Positions 36,435-46,357 are shown, numbered from the stretch's first letter. The stretch: 64,000 nucleotides of DNA from Vulcanisaeta souniana JCM 11219 (GCF_026000775.1 NZ_AP026830.1:1449056-1513055); one strand, 5' to 3'. The notes: a model not told the origin generated them from the sequence alone. A program made the numbers and translations.

Positions 36435-36991
36435 TTGATCACCCTTGACTCATTGTATGCTATCCTGATTAATTCCGCATTTAGTTTCCCTAGTTTACTG
36501 CCGAAGAATTTTGATGCGGCGTAGGCAACATCCTCGACAGTTAATATATCGAATACTCTCAATAGTGCGCCAAGCATTGCCGTATTCACTATGGCCTTGT
36601 CCAGGTACTTCGTTGATAGGTCATATGCGTTTATGTAAATAATGCCACCCTTAAAGATTCTTAGGTATGGTTCAACTGTTTCATAGCGTCTTGCATTAAT
36701 GATAATGTAGTCCCGAGTCCTCCTGATTATTTCGGGATTGACCCTAAGTAGGTCGGGGCCAAAGACAATAGACATGTTGGGTTCCTCTATTGGTTCTCTC
36801 GCCTCAACAGGTTCAGTGGATACAACTAAGTATGATCGAACCGGCGCTCCCCTTCTTTCTGGACCAAACTCTGGGTATGCCAGGGCATATAACCCCTTAC
36901 TAACTGCCGCAAGGGCTGTTATCTGCGCAGCCGTCACGGCGCCTTGTCCTCCTCTGCCGAAGAATATTATTTCATACGTTTCACTTTCCAT
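36431..36991 (-). CDS. porG: Pyruvate/2-oxoacid:ferredoxin oxidoreductase, gamma subunit
   Basis: 186-residue gamma subunit, first gene of the porGDAB operon. FFGRGGQGAVTAAQITALAA and YPEFGPERRGAPVRSY are the family motifs. A TATA-like TTTATAACT on the minus strand at 37016-37024 lies about 30 nt before the ATG. Confidence 0.92.
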   Translation of the reverse strand: MESETYEIIFFGRGGQGAVTAAQITALAAVSKGLYALAYPEFGPERRGAPVRSYLVVSTEPVEAREPIEEPNMSIVFGPDLLRVNPEIIRRTRDYIIINARRYETVEPYLRIFKGGIIYINAYDLSTKYLDKAIVNTAMLGALLRVFDILTVEDVAYAASKFFGSKLGKLNAELIRIAYNESRVIK

Positions 36992-37275
36992 ATATTGTTT
37001 TTTGCCTACTTACCCTTAGTTATAAACAATTTTATGGATTTTTAGGGATTTATAATAACAGAATTCGTTTAGTGCGGGTATGGCATACGTTTATTGAGAA
37101 AAGTCAAATATACCGCCAAGAGCACTAATTATTAGTACCAAGGTCTGCCTGGATCTCTTCTGGCCCCAAAGGGCGAGACTTTAAGCGCGTCATTGGTAAT
37201 ATTCATCTCAGTATTGCATGGCGATTAAGAATCGATAATTCATGGTATTTACAAGGATTAATGGGCAAAGATACA

Positions 37276-37593
37276 TTACTTCCTTCTTCCAATGTTGGGT
37301 TCATGCATTATCTTTAACCTAATGAACTTAATGACATTAGGTATCTTAATTTCATTTGGGCAGCTTTCCTGGCACAGACCGCAACCGGTACATAGCCATA
37401 TGACTTTACGTAACCAGTCATCCACTATACCTAGGTTAGCCATTTTCATAACGAGCCTTGTGTTTAAACCATATTCGCTCATGGGGCATACGGTAGTACA
37501 CGTACCGCATTGATAACACAGTGATGCGGTTTGTTCGAACTTCATTAATTCCTCCCTAAGGCCGAAGTTAACGGTTACTGGCATGTTCATCAC
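37276..37593 (-). CDS. hdrC: HdrC-like 2x[4Fe-4S] protein
   Basis: 105-residue heterodisulfide reductase C-like protein. Cluster motifs CYQCGTCTTVCPMS and CTGCGLCQESCPNE each give four cysteines. It overlaps the upstream hdrA-like gene by 4 nt, so the two products should form a complex. No hdrB gene follows. Confidence 0.88.
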   Translation of the reverse strand: MMNMPVTVNFGLREELMKFEQTASLCYQCGTCTTVCPMSEYGLNTRLVMKMANLGIVDDWLRKVIWLCTGCGLCQESCPNEIKIPNVIKFIRLKIMHEPNIGRRK

Positions 37594-40500
37594 CTTAATT
37601 GCTTGATTCTTTGTTTTGTCATTTCAATCTCCTCCTTAGTCACTGTCTTAACGACCTTCTCGGCCTCTCTCATAGTCTCCACTAGGTCAACCACATCAGG
37701 CGCTCCAAACAGTCTCATTTGGAATCTTTCTTCTTTCATGCCTATGTTCTTCAGTCTCTTTTTCCAGTTTTCGAATCTCTTGACCGTGTTGTAATTGGCC
37801 GTTATGTAGTGGCAGTCACCAAGCCTACAACCAGTCACAAAGACCCCAGCAGCACCAAGCTCAAAGGCATGCTTAACATGCCTCCAAGCCAACCTAGAAC
37901 TGCACTGAAGCCTAATTATCCTCGCGTATGGTGGGTACTGCATCTTAAATATACCGGCATTATCGGCAGCCCAGTAGGAGCAGTAGGCACAGGTGAACAT
38001 GACAACCTTCCTCTCAGGCTCCTCAGCCAAGGCAGCATCAATCTGAGCCATGATAGCATCATCACTGAGTAAGTCCATATCCAGTGCGCCGTATGGGCAC
38101 TCACCAACGCATGAACCACAACCCTGGCAAGCGGCTGGGTCTATCGTAACGGGCTTACCAGGCTCGCCCTTGATGGCACCGTACGGACAGGCCTTAACAC
38201 ATAGTAAGCAACCAACGCATTTACCCGGGTCTACCCTTGGCACCGAGACCTCCTTAATTATGTAGTCCCTGGACAATAGTGTCAATGCCCTGGCGGCTGC
38301 CGCGTAGCCCTCCAGGACTGCCTCACCGAAGCTCCTATTTGCCCTAACCGCACCTGCTATGAATATGCCCGGTGTCATCGTATCCACCGGGCCAAGCTTC
38401 GGATGAGCCTCCATCAAGAAACCCTCCTGATCCCTAGAAAGTCTCAAAACCTTGGAAATTTCATCAGAGTTGGGTTTCATGGGTATGTTTAGTATTACGG
38501 TATCTATGGGTATTGAGACATCGTTGCCAAGCTCCACATCCCTCACTGCCGCAGTGTCGTTATTTAGAATCACGTGCTTCCTAACTTCGCCATCCCTGGG
38601 AATCCTTAATATAGCGACATTGGCCTTCCTGGCCTCCCTGTATAAATCCTCATACTGGGTACCCACAGTCATTAAATCCCTAACGACAACATACACGTTA
38701 CTTCCCAGCCTTCTTAGTAATAATGCCATGTTTAGCATGATGGCTTGGCAATATGGTTTGTTACAAAGGTCTAGGAACAGCACGTTACTTCCAAACTTCC
38801 TGGTTCCCTGGATCAATTCATGGATTGTCATAACCCTCGGGTCACCATTGAAACCATAGTCAGAGGCATCAATGGGTTTAGCACCCGTAGCCACTATTAT
38901 AGCTCCGGCATCAATTTCCTGCCCATTCGATAAGGTGACATGGAAATTGCCTGTAAATCCCGTGATCTCCTTAACGGTAGTCCCGTAGTAAACCCTAACC
39001 CTGGGATTACTAAGGATATTCAATAGTCTATTCATAATACCACTAATTCTATTGCCCTCAGGAAGGTACTTAGTCAGGAGTTCATTGTTGTAATTGCCAC
39101 CGCATCTATCACTAATCTCCACTATTATTGTCTCCACACCTGCGTTGGCCAAGGTATTTGCAGCAGCTAGACCTGCTGGTCCACAGCCAATGATCAACGC
39201 CCTCTTAACAACACTGTGTTTCTCAGGTCTGAACGGTTTCATAAGTGGAGCCTTGGCCACCGCCATCTTTATCATGTCCTTTGCCTTCTCGGTGGCTGCC
39301 CTCCTATCGCTGTGGACCCATGTGTCCAGGTTCCTAATATTCGTCATCTCCACGAGGTAAGGATTAAGACCAGCCCTCCTCGCAGCATCCTGGAAAAACC
39401 TAAGATGAGTCGCTGGAGAACAGGCAGCCACTACTACCCTGCTCAGGTTATTTCTCTTAATGGATTCCGTAATTTTATCAAGACCAGCCTTTGAACATGC
39501 AAAGGGTACATCCTCAACATGCACCACGTTGGGTAGCCCCCTGGAGACTCTCACGAGCTCATTAATATCGGCAATACCAGCTATGTTGCTGCCGCAATGG
39601 CAAATAAACACGCCAGTCCTTGTTTCCTTGGGCTCTATTGTTTCCCTGAACTCTTCGCCCTCTGTAACGGCTTTACCCATTAAGTTTACTGCCTGGGCGG
39701 CCGCGGCAAGCCCCATAAGCACCGACTCCGTTATGTCTGTCGGTCCAGAGGCGCTCCCGGCCACGAATATACCTGGTATATTCGTCTCAACGGGGTTCGC
39801 GGGGTTCACCCTTATAAAGCCGTACCTATCCAACTCAAGACCAAGCGTATTGGCCAGTTTATATAATTCCCTCGGTGGCTTTATTGCTGGTGCCAGGATA
39901 ACCATGTCGTAATCCTCGATCTTGACCTCCTTGCTCCGCGTATCCTCATACTTAACCTTTATTGATCCATTGCCATTGCTCATTATTAGTGGCCTACCGT
40001 GCATGATCTTGATGCCTGCTTCGACGGCCCTTTGGTACAGGTTTTCGAAGCCCTTACCATATGTCCTCACATCATTCATGTAGAGCACCGCCACATCCTC
40101 TATGCCGTGATTCTTGGCATAGATTGCTTGCTTTAGTGTATACTCGCAACAAACCTTGGAGCAGTATGGGTTCGCCTTACTTGTTCTTGAGCCAATGCAG
40201 GACAGTAAAAGGACTTTCCTTGGGTGTCCATGATTACCTAACTTAACTACCTCGCCCATGGAAGGGCCTGTAGCGTTAACCAGTCTCTCGAACTCCATCG
40301 CCGTGAGTACATCAGGGTGTTTTCCATAGCCATACTTAGTCAATACCTCGCCACCCTCTAGTTCGTATCCCGTAGCCACTATGACCGCAGCCACTTCCCT
40401 CTCGATTATCCTGGGCATCATGGTGAATAGTATGGTCCTAGGCTCACAGACACTAACGCATCTATTGCAGGCTATGTTCTCAGGGGGCTTGTTTAGGCAT

Positions 40501-41285
40501 AGGTCTGGGTCTATGGCGTAGATGCCGGGCTCCGCCTGTGGGAATGGTAGGTATATGGCCTTCCTAAGGCCAATGCCGGCATTATACTCACTAGGTACAG
40601 TGACAGGGCAGACTTCCTCGCACTTACCGCATTTTGTGCATTCATCAGTAACGTACCTAGGCTTAACAAGTATCCTAGCCCTATACCGACCAGGTTCCCC
40701 CCTTAATTCCATTAACTCCGCCGTGGTGAGGACCTCAATATTCTTATTAGCAGATACATCGCTCATCAATGGTCCTTCTATGCATATGCTGCAGTCCAGT
40801 GTTGGGAATGTCTTGTCGAGCATTGCCATCTTGCCGCCAATGGCAGGGGACTTCTCAACAAGCGTAACCCTATAACCCATGTTAGCCAGGGCAAGAGCAG
40901 CCTCAATACCAGCAATACCACCACCCAGGATGAGGACCCTATTACTAGTACTAGCGCTGGTTGTTGTCGTTGGTGTAGGGTTACCAGCCTTGGTAATGTA
41001 GTCCTTCACTGTTAGTTCCTCCTCATGCTCAACGTAAATAGCATTGGTGGGGCAAACCTTCTCACATATGCTGCATGCGATGCAATCAATTTCCCTACCT
41101 GGCTTTATTCTAACATAGTGATAACCCTTTGCATTAACTTCCTCCTTAGTTAACTCCAGGATACCCACTGGACACCTCCTAACGCATAACTCATCGCCAA
41201 TGCACATCTCTGGGGTAATCTTCAACTTACCCAATGGTCTCTTTACACGGTCCAGACCCAACGCTCTATAAACCACGACTAACAT
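37590..41285 (-). CDS. hdrA: HdrA-HdrA-MvhD fusion, FAD/Fe-S oxidoreductase
   Basis: 1231 residues from ATG 41285 (an earlier ATG at 41357 is less likely). Order: an N-terminal two-cluster ferredoxin part (CIGDELCVRRCPVG, CIACSICEKVCP); a first FAD domain (LILGGGIAGIEAA) with an internal Fe-S insert (CTKCGKCEEVCPV, CNRCVSVCEP); a second HdrA-type N-domain (GVFICHCGSNIAGI) and FAD domain (LIIGCGPAGLAAA) without the insert; a ferredoxin domain (CVGCLLCVKACP, CQGCGSCVGECP); and a C-terminal MvhD-like 2Fe-2S domain (FTCAYCSYWAAD, GCRLGDCHY). Electron-bifurcating activity is an inference. No hydrogenase or HdrB is nearby. Confidence 0.88.
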   Translation of the reverse strand: MLVVVYRALGLDRVKRPLGKLKITPEMCIGDELCVRRCPVGILELTKEEVNAKGYHYVRIKPGREIDCIACSICEKVCPTNAIYVEHEEELTVKDYITKAGNPTPTTTTSASTSNRVLILGGGIAGIEAALALANMGYRVTLVEKSPAIGGKMAMLDKTFPTLDCSICIEGPLMSDVSANKNIEVLTTAELMELRGEPGRYRARILVKPRYVTDECTKCGKCEEVCPVTVPSEYNAGIGLRKAIYLPFPQAEPGIYAIDPDLCLNKPPENIACNRCVSVCEPRTILFTMMPRIIEREVAAVIVATGYELEGGEVLTKYGYGKHPDVLTAMEFERLVNATGPSMGEVVKLGNHGHPRKVLLLSCIGSRTSKANPYCSKVCCEYTLKQAIYAKNHGIEDVAVLYMNDVRTYGKGFENLYQRAVEAGIKIMHGRPLIMSNGNGSIKVKYEDTRSKEVKIEDYDMVILAPAIKPPRELYKLANTLGLELDRYGFIRVNPANPVETNIPGIFVAGSASGPTDITESVLMGLAAAAQAVNLMGKAVTEGEEFRETIEPKETRTGVFICHCGSNIAGIADINELVRVSRGLPNVVHVEDVPFACSKAGLDKITESIKRNNLSRVVVAACSPATHLRFFQDAARRAGLNPYLVEMTNIRNLDTWVHSDRRAATEKAKDMIKMAVAKAPLMKPFRPEKHSVVKRALIIGCGPAGLAAANTLANAGVETIIVEISDRCGGNYNNELLTKYLPEGNRISGIMNRLLNILSNPRVRVYYGTTVKEITGFTGNFHVTLSNGQEIDAGAIIVATGAKPIDASDYGFNGDPRVMTIHELIQGTRKFGSNVLFLDLCNKPYCQAIMLNMALLLRRLGSNVYVVVRDLMTVGTQYEDLYREARKANVAILRIPRDGEVRKHVILNNDTAAVRDVELGNDVSIPIDTVILNIPMKPNSDEISKVLRLSRDQEGFLMEAHPKLGPVDTMTPGIFIAGAVRANRSFGEAVLEGYAAAARALTLLSRDYIIKEVSVPRVDPGKCVGCLLCVKACPYGAIKGEPGKPVTIDPAACQGCGSCVGECPYGALDMDLLSDDAIMAQIDAALAEEPERKVVMFTCAYCSYWAADNAGIFKMQYPPYARIIRLQCSSRLAWRHVKHAFELGAAGVFVTGCRLGDCHYITANYNTVKRFENWKKRLKNIGMKEERFQMRLFGAPDVVDLVETMREAEKVVKTVTKEEIEMTKQRIKQLR

Positions 41286-41500
41286 AATACCACTTATCTT
41301 AAAAATTTTGTCTAAGTCAATAGCATAAAAGTAATAAGTCAGTAAATTAATCTTCAAATTATTAAATACTATTCATTATAAATAATAGTTATCTATAATG
41401 ATAATATTTAATAAAAGACCATTGGTTATAGCAATCACAAGAGCAATGTTGAGACCTAAGGTTTAGTTTTAAGGGAATAACGGGAAGTAAATTTATTCCG

Positions 41501-42484
41501 TCACTTACCCCTCATTAGCTTCCTCAATTCATCGCCAACGCGCTCCACCTGGCTATTTTGCACCTGCTCCAAAAGTCTCCTTAGTTTCTGTGCGCCTCCC
41601 TGGTACTCATTAACCCACTCCTTGGCGAACTCGCCGTTTCTGACTCTCTCGGCGGCTTCCTTCATTCTTCTCTTAACATCCTCATTGATTACGTAGGGGC
41701 CAACCGTCAATCCACCATACCTGGCAGTCTCACTGACGCCGAGTAGCATTCCCGTAAGTCCTCTTTCCCATATTAAGTCCATTATTAACTTAGCCTCGTT
41801 AATTGCCTCGAAGTAGGCCACCTCGGGTTGGTAACCGAGTTCAACCATAACCTCAAAGCCATACCTTAACAACTGTAGCAAACCACCGACAAGTACGTTC
41901 TGTTCACCAATTAGGTCAGTCTCTGTCTCCTCAGCAAACGTGGTCTCTATGACTCCGGTTCTAGTGAATCCATTGGCCTTTGCAAGGGCTAGGGCAGTCT
42001 TAAGGGCATTGCCAGTGAAGTTCTGGTGAACGGCAACAAGTGCTGGTACCCCCCAACCTCTTACGTATTCATCCCTAACGGCCTTTCCAGGGGCTTTGGG
42101 TGCTATTAATACGACGTCAACGTTGTTTGGCGGCTTTATTAATCCAAACCTGACGTTGAAGCCGTGGGCGAAGACCACGGTGGTGCCACGCTTAAGGTTC
42201 GGCGCAATCTCCTCCATCCAAACACTCGGTTGCACCATGTCAGGCAGTAACACGGCTATCACGTCAGCCTTCTTAACGGCTTCACCAACTGGGTAGACCT
42301 CGAAGCCCTCCTGTCTAGCGAGCTCAAGGCTCTTACCAGGTCTAACGCCAACAATTACCTTAATACCACTGTCCCTTGTGTTGAGTGCCCATGATCTACC
42401 CTGAATGCCGTAGCCAAGTACGGCAACCACCTTACCACTGAGTACTGATAGGTCTGCGTCCCTATCTTTATATATTTTAGCCAT
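41501..42484 (-). CDS. ilvC: Ketol-acid reductoisomerase
   Basis: 327-residue class I enzyme for valine and isoleucine. The dinucleotide motif is VLGYGIQGRSWALN; the catalytic domain includes FAEETETDLIGEQNVLVGG. It is the third gene of ilvB-ilvN-ilvC and overlaps ilvN by 8 nt. Confidence 0.94.
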   Translation of the reverse strand: MAKIYKDRDADLSVLSGKVVAVLGYGIQGRSWALNTRDSGIKVIVGVRPGKSLELARQEGFEVYPVGEAVKKADVIAVLLPDMVQPSVWMEEIAPNLKRGTTVVFAHGFNVRFGLIKPPNNVDVVLIAPKAPGKAVRDEYVRGWGVPALVAVHQNFTGNALKTALALAKANGFTRTGVIETTFAEETETDLIGEQNVLVGGLLQLLRYGFEVMVELGYQPEVAYFEAINEAKLIMDLIWERGLTGMLLGVSETARYGGLTVGPYVINEDVKRRMKEAAERVRNGEFAKEWVNEYQGGAQKLRRLLEQVQNSQVERVGDELRKLMRGK

Positions 42485-42764
42485 TACTAACCACCATTTT
42501 ATTCATGTGTACTTCTTCCGGCATATATTTAACATTTACTACGTCGTAAAGCTTATCAAGCTTATTACAAACCCACCTAACCTCATCCTCCTCACCCCTA
42601 GCCCTAATTGAAACCTTAATCACGGAATCGCTCATGTCAATGACGACATGCCTAATGGTTACCTTACCTCTCCTAATTACGTTCATAGCCCTAACCACAG
42701 CATCAAACTGATTAATCTCATTACTCATTATAATCTCTATTGAAAAGTCACTCTCCATAGCCAT
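42477..42764 (-). CDS. ilvN: Acetolactate synthase, small regulatory subunit
   Basis: 95-residue ACT-domain protein placed between ilvB and ilvC. It is shorter than bacterial IlvN (about 160 residues) and holds only the ACT part. Start chosen at ATG 42764 (MAMESDFSIEI), overlapping the ilvB end; an earlier in-frame start at 42785 is possible. It probably mediates feedback inhibition by a branched-chain amino acid. Confidence 0.8.
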   Translation of the reverse strand: MAMESDFSIEIIMSNEINQFDAVVRAMNVIRRGKVTIRHVVIDMSDSVIKVSIRARGEEDEVRWVCNKLDKLYDVVNVKYMPEEVHMNKMVVSNG

Positions 42765-44484
42765 CACCCGGGTACCTAAGGTCAACCTTAAAGCCCTCGG
42801 GGAATATTACCTCCTCGAGCCACTTGCCCGATGGTACGAAGGGTAGCACAAAGTCTTTCTCCCTGTCAATAGTTACATCAACAATCAATGCTTCATTATC
42901 CCTAACAGCCCTGGTTACGGCGCTTCTCAACTCCTCATAATCACCCGGCCTTACACCCTCTATTCCATAGGCCTCGGCTATCTTCATGAAGTCCGGGTTG
43001 ACGTTAAAGTCCACGGCAATTATCCTCCTGTTATACAGCATTACTTGCCAGTGCCTAACAAGCATTAGTGTTGAGTTATCAAATATCGTCACTATTATTG
43101 GTATGTTATATTCACGGATAAGGGCTAGGTTCTGCATGGTCATTTGGAATGACCCATCACCATCAATGTCCAGGACAGGTACATCTGGCCTTGCGATTTT
43201 TGCGCCGAGAGCGGCTGGTATTCCGAAGCCCATGGTGCCAAGACCCGCGCTGGTTATGAATGTGCCTGGTACATACACGTCCCAATGAAGTTCGCTCCAC
43301 ATTTGGTGGCTACCGACGCCTGTGGCCGTTATTGAGTTCGGCGGCATCACCTCCCTAAGGACCTTGAGTACCTTCCATGGAACAAAGCCATTGGTATCAA
43401 CCTTACTCCTATATTTCTCATAACTCTCCTTAATGCCCCTTAACCACTTAATGAATGTATCATGTCTCCTCTCTAGGGCCTTGGGCATGAGCTTGATCAT
43501 CATGGATAGCACGGTCTTTGCATCACCTACAATGCCAACCTCCGGTTTTACGTTCTTACCAACCTCACTCCTATCGATATCTATGTGAATTATCTTCTTG
43601 CCCTTCCTAAATTCACTGAAGTTACCAACAGTTCTGTCACTAAACCTAGTGCCAACGGCTAGTACCACGTCGGCATTTATTATGGCTGCATCCGCCTCAA
43701 GTCTGCCATGCATTCCCGAGGGACCCATGACCAGTGGGTGATTACCCGGTACGCAATTCTTACCTGGTAATGTGGTGACTATGGGCATTCCAATTAACTC
43801 GGCTATTGCCAAGACCTCATTGGTGGCTTCGCTCCAGCAGACGCCACCGCCAACCAGCATTACTGGTCTCTCGGCGGTTAGGAGAAGCTTCAGTGCGTAG
43901 GTTATTAATGATGGGTCTGGTTCCAGAAGCGCCTTCTTGAATACGCGTATGTTCATCTTGGTATCACCTGGGTCTATGTCGGTTAACTGCGTGTCCCTGG
44001 GTAGGTCTATGAGCACGGGGCCTGGCCTACCATCTATCGATATTTCATAGGCAGCCCTATACACGGGAACCATATCCTCAGGTTTCCTTATCATGAACGT
44101 GTGCTTGGTCACGGGCATTGAGGAACCGACAATGTCAGTCTCTTGGAACGCATCCCTACCGAAGAATGTTGTTGGTACTTGCCCTGTAATTGCAATTAAT
44201 GGTGATGAGTCCATCATGGCATTGGCAAGCCCCGTCAGTAAATTAGTGGCGCCTGGACCTGATGTAACGACAACAGTCATAGGCCTCTTCATTACCCTGC
44301 CATAGGCATCAGCGGCATGTATTGCGCCTTGCTCGTGCCTAAACATGTAGACCTTAATATCGGAGTTGTACAATGCATCGAAGAATGGCATTATCTGCCC
44401 ACCAATTATCCCAAAAACCTCCCTCACGCCTATGTTCTCCATTTCCCTAACTAGTAAATCAACTGCCCGAGTCATCCGCACCAC
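42748..44484 (-). CDS. ilvB: Acetolactate synthase, large catalytic subunit
   Basis: 578-residue ThDP enzyme that condenses two pyruvates, or pyruvate and 2-oxobutyrate. The N-terminus EVFGIIGGQIMPFFDAL, the glutamate in FRHEQGAIHAADAYGR and the ThDP motif DIDGDGSFQMT...NLALIREY are present. The start could be 44484 or ATG 44475. First gene of the ilvBNC operon. Confidence 0.93.
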   Translation of the reverse strand: MVRMTRAVDLLVREMENIGVREVFGIIGGQIMPFFDALYNSDIKVYMFRHEQGAIHAADAYGRVMKRPMTVVVTSGPGATNLLTGLANAMMDSSPLIAITGQVPTTFFGRDAFQETDIVGSSMPVTKHTFMIRKPEDMVPVYRAAYEISIDGRPGPVLIDLPRDTQLTDIDPGDTKMNIRVFKKALLEPDPSLITYALKLLLTAERPVMLVGGGVCWSEATNEVLAIAELIGMPIVTTLPGKNCVPGNHPLVMGPSGMHGRLEADAAIINADVVLAVGTRFSDRTVGNFSEFRKGKKIIHIDIDRSEVGKNVKPEVGIVGDAKTVLSMMIKLMPKALERRHDTFIKWLRGIKESYEKYRSKVDTNGFVPWKVLKVLREVMPPNSITATGVGSHQMWSELHWDVYVPGTFITSAGLGTMGFGIPAALGAKIARPDVPVLDIDGDGSFQMTMQNLALIREYNIPIIVTIFDNSTLMLVRHWQVMLYNRRIIAVDFNVNPDFMKIAEAYGIEGVRPGDYEELRSAVTRAVRDNEALIVDVTIDREKDFVLPFVPSGKWLEEVIFPEGFKVDLRYPGDGYGE

Positions 44485-44726
44485 CCATTATTACCGTGTA
44501 TGTATCCGCGCCGTGCATTACGAACCATGGGTTTGAGTGGGAGTGCCTCTTTCCATTTATACGTAAAGAATAAAGCACCTCATCATACATAAGTCAATTT
44601 ATAAAATATTTAAGTTTTTCTCCCATGTAATTAGTGTAATGTGATTCAGAATTCCCTTATGATTAATCTATATCCTAGGGAAACACTTAAATAGGGCATC
44701 CGTTCAGCTAAATAATGGTGGATTAG

Positions 44727-45884
44727 ATTGCTCAGGGAAATGTAACTAGGTACTGGCCGGAAAACAGGCATGTAAGGTTATTAGACACTACCCTGAGGGA
44801 TGGCGAGCAAACGCCGGGGGTTGCCCTTAAACCTGAGGATAAGCTAACCATTGCCCTAAAACTGGAGGAATTAGGAGTAGACTCAATAGAGGCTGGCTTT
44901 CCAATAGTTAGCGATGGTGAGTTTAAGGCTGTTAGGTCCATAGCCAGGGAAGTCAATAATTCCGAGGTCATTGCACTATCCAGGACCAGGAGAGAGGATA
45001 TTGATAAGGCAATCGATGCTGATGTTAAGGCGGTACACATATTCATAGCAACGTCAGACCTACACATGAAGTATAAATTGAAAATGGATAGGGAGGAGGT
45101 GGTTAAGGCCGCCGTTGATGCCGTGAGCTACGCAAAGTCCCATGGATTAACCGTGGAGTTCAGCGCAGAGGATGCAACAAGGAGTGATCCTAACTTTCTG
45201 GCCAGGGTTTTCCAGGAGGTTGTTAATGCAGGCGCTTATAGACTTGATATTGCGGATACTGTTGGGATCATGTGGCCCAGTAAAATGGCTTCCCTGGTCA
45301 AGTTCATTAGAGAGAAGGTTAAGGGGGACTACTTACTAAGTGTTCATTGCCATGATGATTTTGGAATGGCGGTTGCCAACAGCGTGGCTGCCATAGAGGC
45401 AGGTGCGGATCAGGCGCACGGTACAATAAATGGCGTTGGGGAAAGAGCTGGTAACGCCGCCCTTGAGGAGATAGCGGCTGCCGTTAAATTCCTACTAAAT
45501 TATAATATTAGGGTAAGGTTTGAGAAGATTAAGGAAGTCTCTGACCTAGTATCGAGGTTGTTTAGGATACCAGTACCACCAAATAAGGCGATCGTTGGCA
45601 CCAACGCCTTCTCCCATGAATCGGGTATTCATGTTCATGGTGTTCTCTCGAACCCATTGACCTATGAACCAATAAGCCCAGAGAATGTGGGTATGAACAG
45701 GAGGATCGTTATTGGGAAACACAGCGGTAAACACTCAGTGGTATACATACTGAGGTCCATGGGTATTGAACCAAGTGATGAAATCGTAAACATGATACTA
45801 AGGAAGATCAAGGAAATGGGCGATAGGGGACTTAGGGTATCTGAGGAGGATATTAGGCGTATCATAATGGAGACGCTGGGCTAA
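44727..45884 (+). CDS. leuA: 2-isopropylmalate/citramalate/homocitrate synthase family, no usual start codon
   Basis: About 385 residues of DRE-TIM enzyme. The catalytic RLLDTTLRDGEQTPG, HCHDDFGMAVANS and GTINGVGERAGNA motifs are intact. The first in-frame ATG, GTG or TTG is ATG 45066, 113 codons downstream of the open-frame start, so it cannot be the true start. Upstream in frame are ATG GTG GAT TAG and then ATT at 44727. A TATA-like CTTAAATAG at 44687-44695 would place a leaderless start at ATG 44715, giving only MVD before the amber codon. Initiation at ATT, UAG read-through or a sequence error would each restore the protein. It lacks the C-terminal LeuA dimer (feedback) domain, so which 2-oxoacid it uses is open. 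Confidence 0.78.
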   Translation: MAQGNVTRYWPENRHVRLLDTTLRDGEQTPGVALKPEDKLTIALKLEELGVDSIEAGFPIVSDGEFKAVRSIAREVNNSEVIALSRTRREDIDKAIDADVKAVHIFIATSDLHMKYKLKMDREEVVKAAVDAVSYAKSHGLTVEFSAEDATRSDPNFLARVFQEVVNAGAYRLDIADTVGIMWPSKMASLVKFIREKVKGDYLLSVHCHDDFGMAVANSVAAIEAGADQAHGTINGVGERAGNAALEEIAAAVKFLLNYNIRVRFEKIKEVSDLVSRLFRIPVPPNKAIVGTNAFSHESGIHVHGVLSNPLTYEPISPENVGMNRRIVIGKHSGKHSVVYILRSMGIEPSDEIVNMILRKIKEMGDRGLRVSEEDIRRIIMETLG

Positions 45885-45918
45885 GCCACGCCAGTGAGTT
45901 TACACAGTGCCTTTAAAA

Positions 45919-46266
45919 TCATGATCTTAGGTACTTATCCTCACCCCTCAACCAATCATCCCTGATTGGTGAATATACATCTACAATGAGCGAGTCCTCG
46001 AGGGCCTCAACACCATGCACGGCATTCGGCGGTATATACACAACATCGCCAGATCCAGCTATGTAGGTCTCATTATTCACTACAAATCTCAACTTGCCGC
46101 TGATCACTATGGAAACCTGCTCATGAGTATGGGAATGGGCATTAACTACAGAGCCCTTCAACAACTTGAATTGGGCTATTGTTAACCTTGATCCGTGCAT
46201 GTGTTTCCTATAAATCAACTCTCCAAGTTTCTCCCAATTCACATCCTCATATTTAAACAGGGTCAT
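45919..46266 (-). CDS. Cupin-domain protein
   Basis: 115-residue single-domain cupin. The metal-binding motif 1 is AHSHTHEQVSIVISGKL and motif 2 is GDVVYIPPNAVHGVEA. The substrate is unknown. It lies between the leuA-like gene and leuB but on the opposite strand. Confidence 0.85.
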   Translation of the reverse strand: MTLFKYEDVNWEKLGELIYRKHMHGSRLTIAQFKLLKGSVVNAHSHTHEQVSIVISGKLRFVVNNETYIAGSGDVVYIPPNAVHGVEALEDSLIVDVYSPIRDDWLRGEDKYLRS

Positions 46267-46357
46267 TGAGTAATGATAGTTCGGCGAGTATTTAAGGTTT
46301 AATTAGTAATATCTATAGGCCGGCAATGCATAAAAATATGCTATGTAATTAACCCCG

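Noticed and set aside
36992-37275. Possible insertion-sequence end or RNA gene between porG and hdrC
   Set aside because: Only a GC-richer patch near 37140-37190 was seen; no inverted repeats, transposase fragment or stable fold could be shown.
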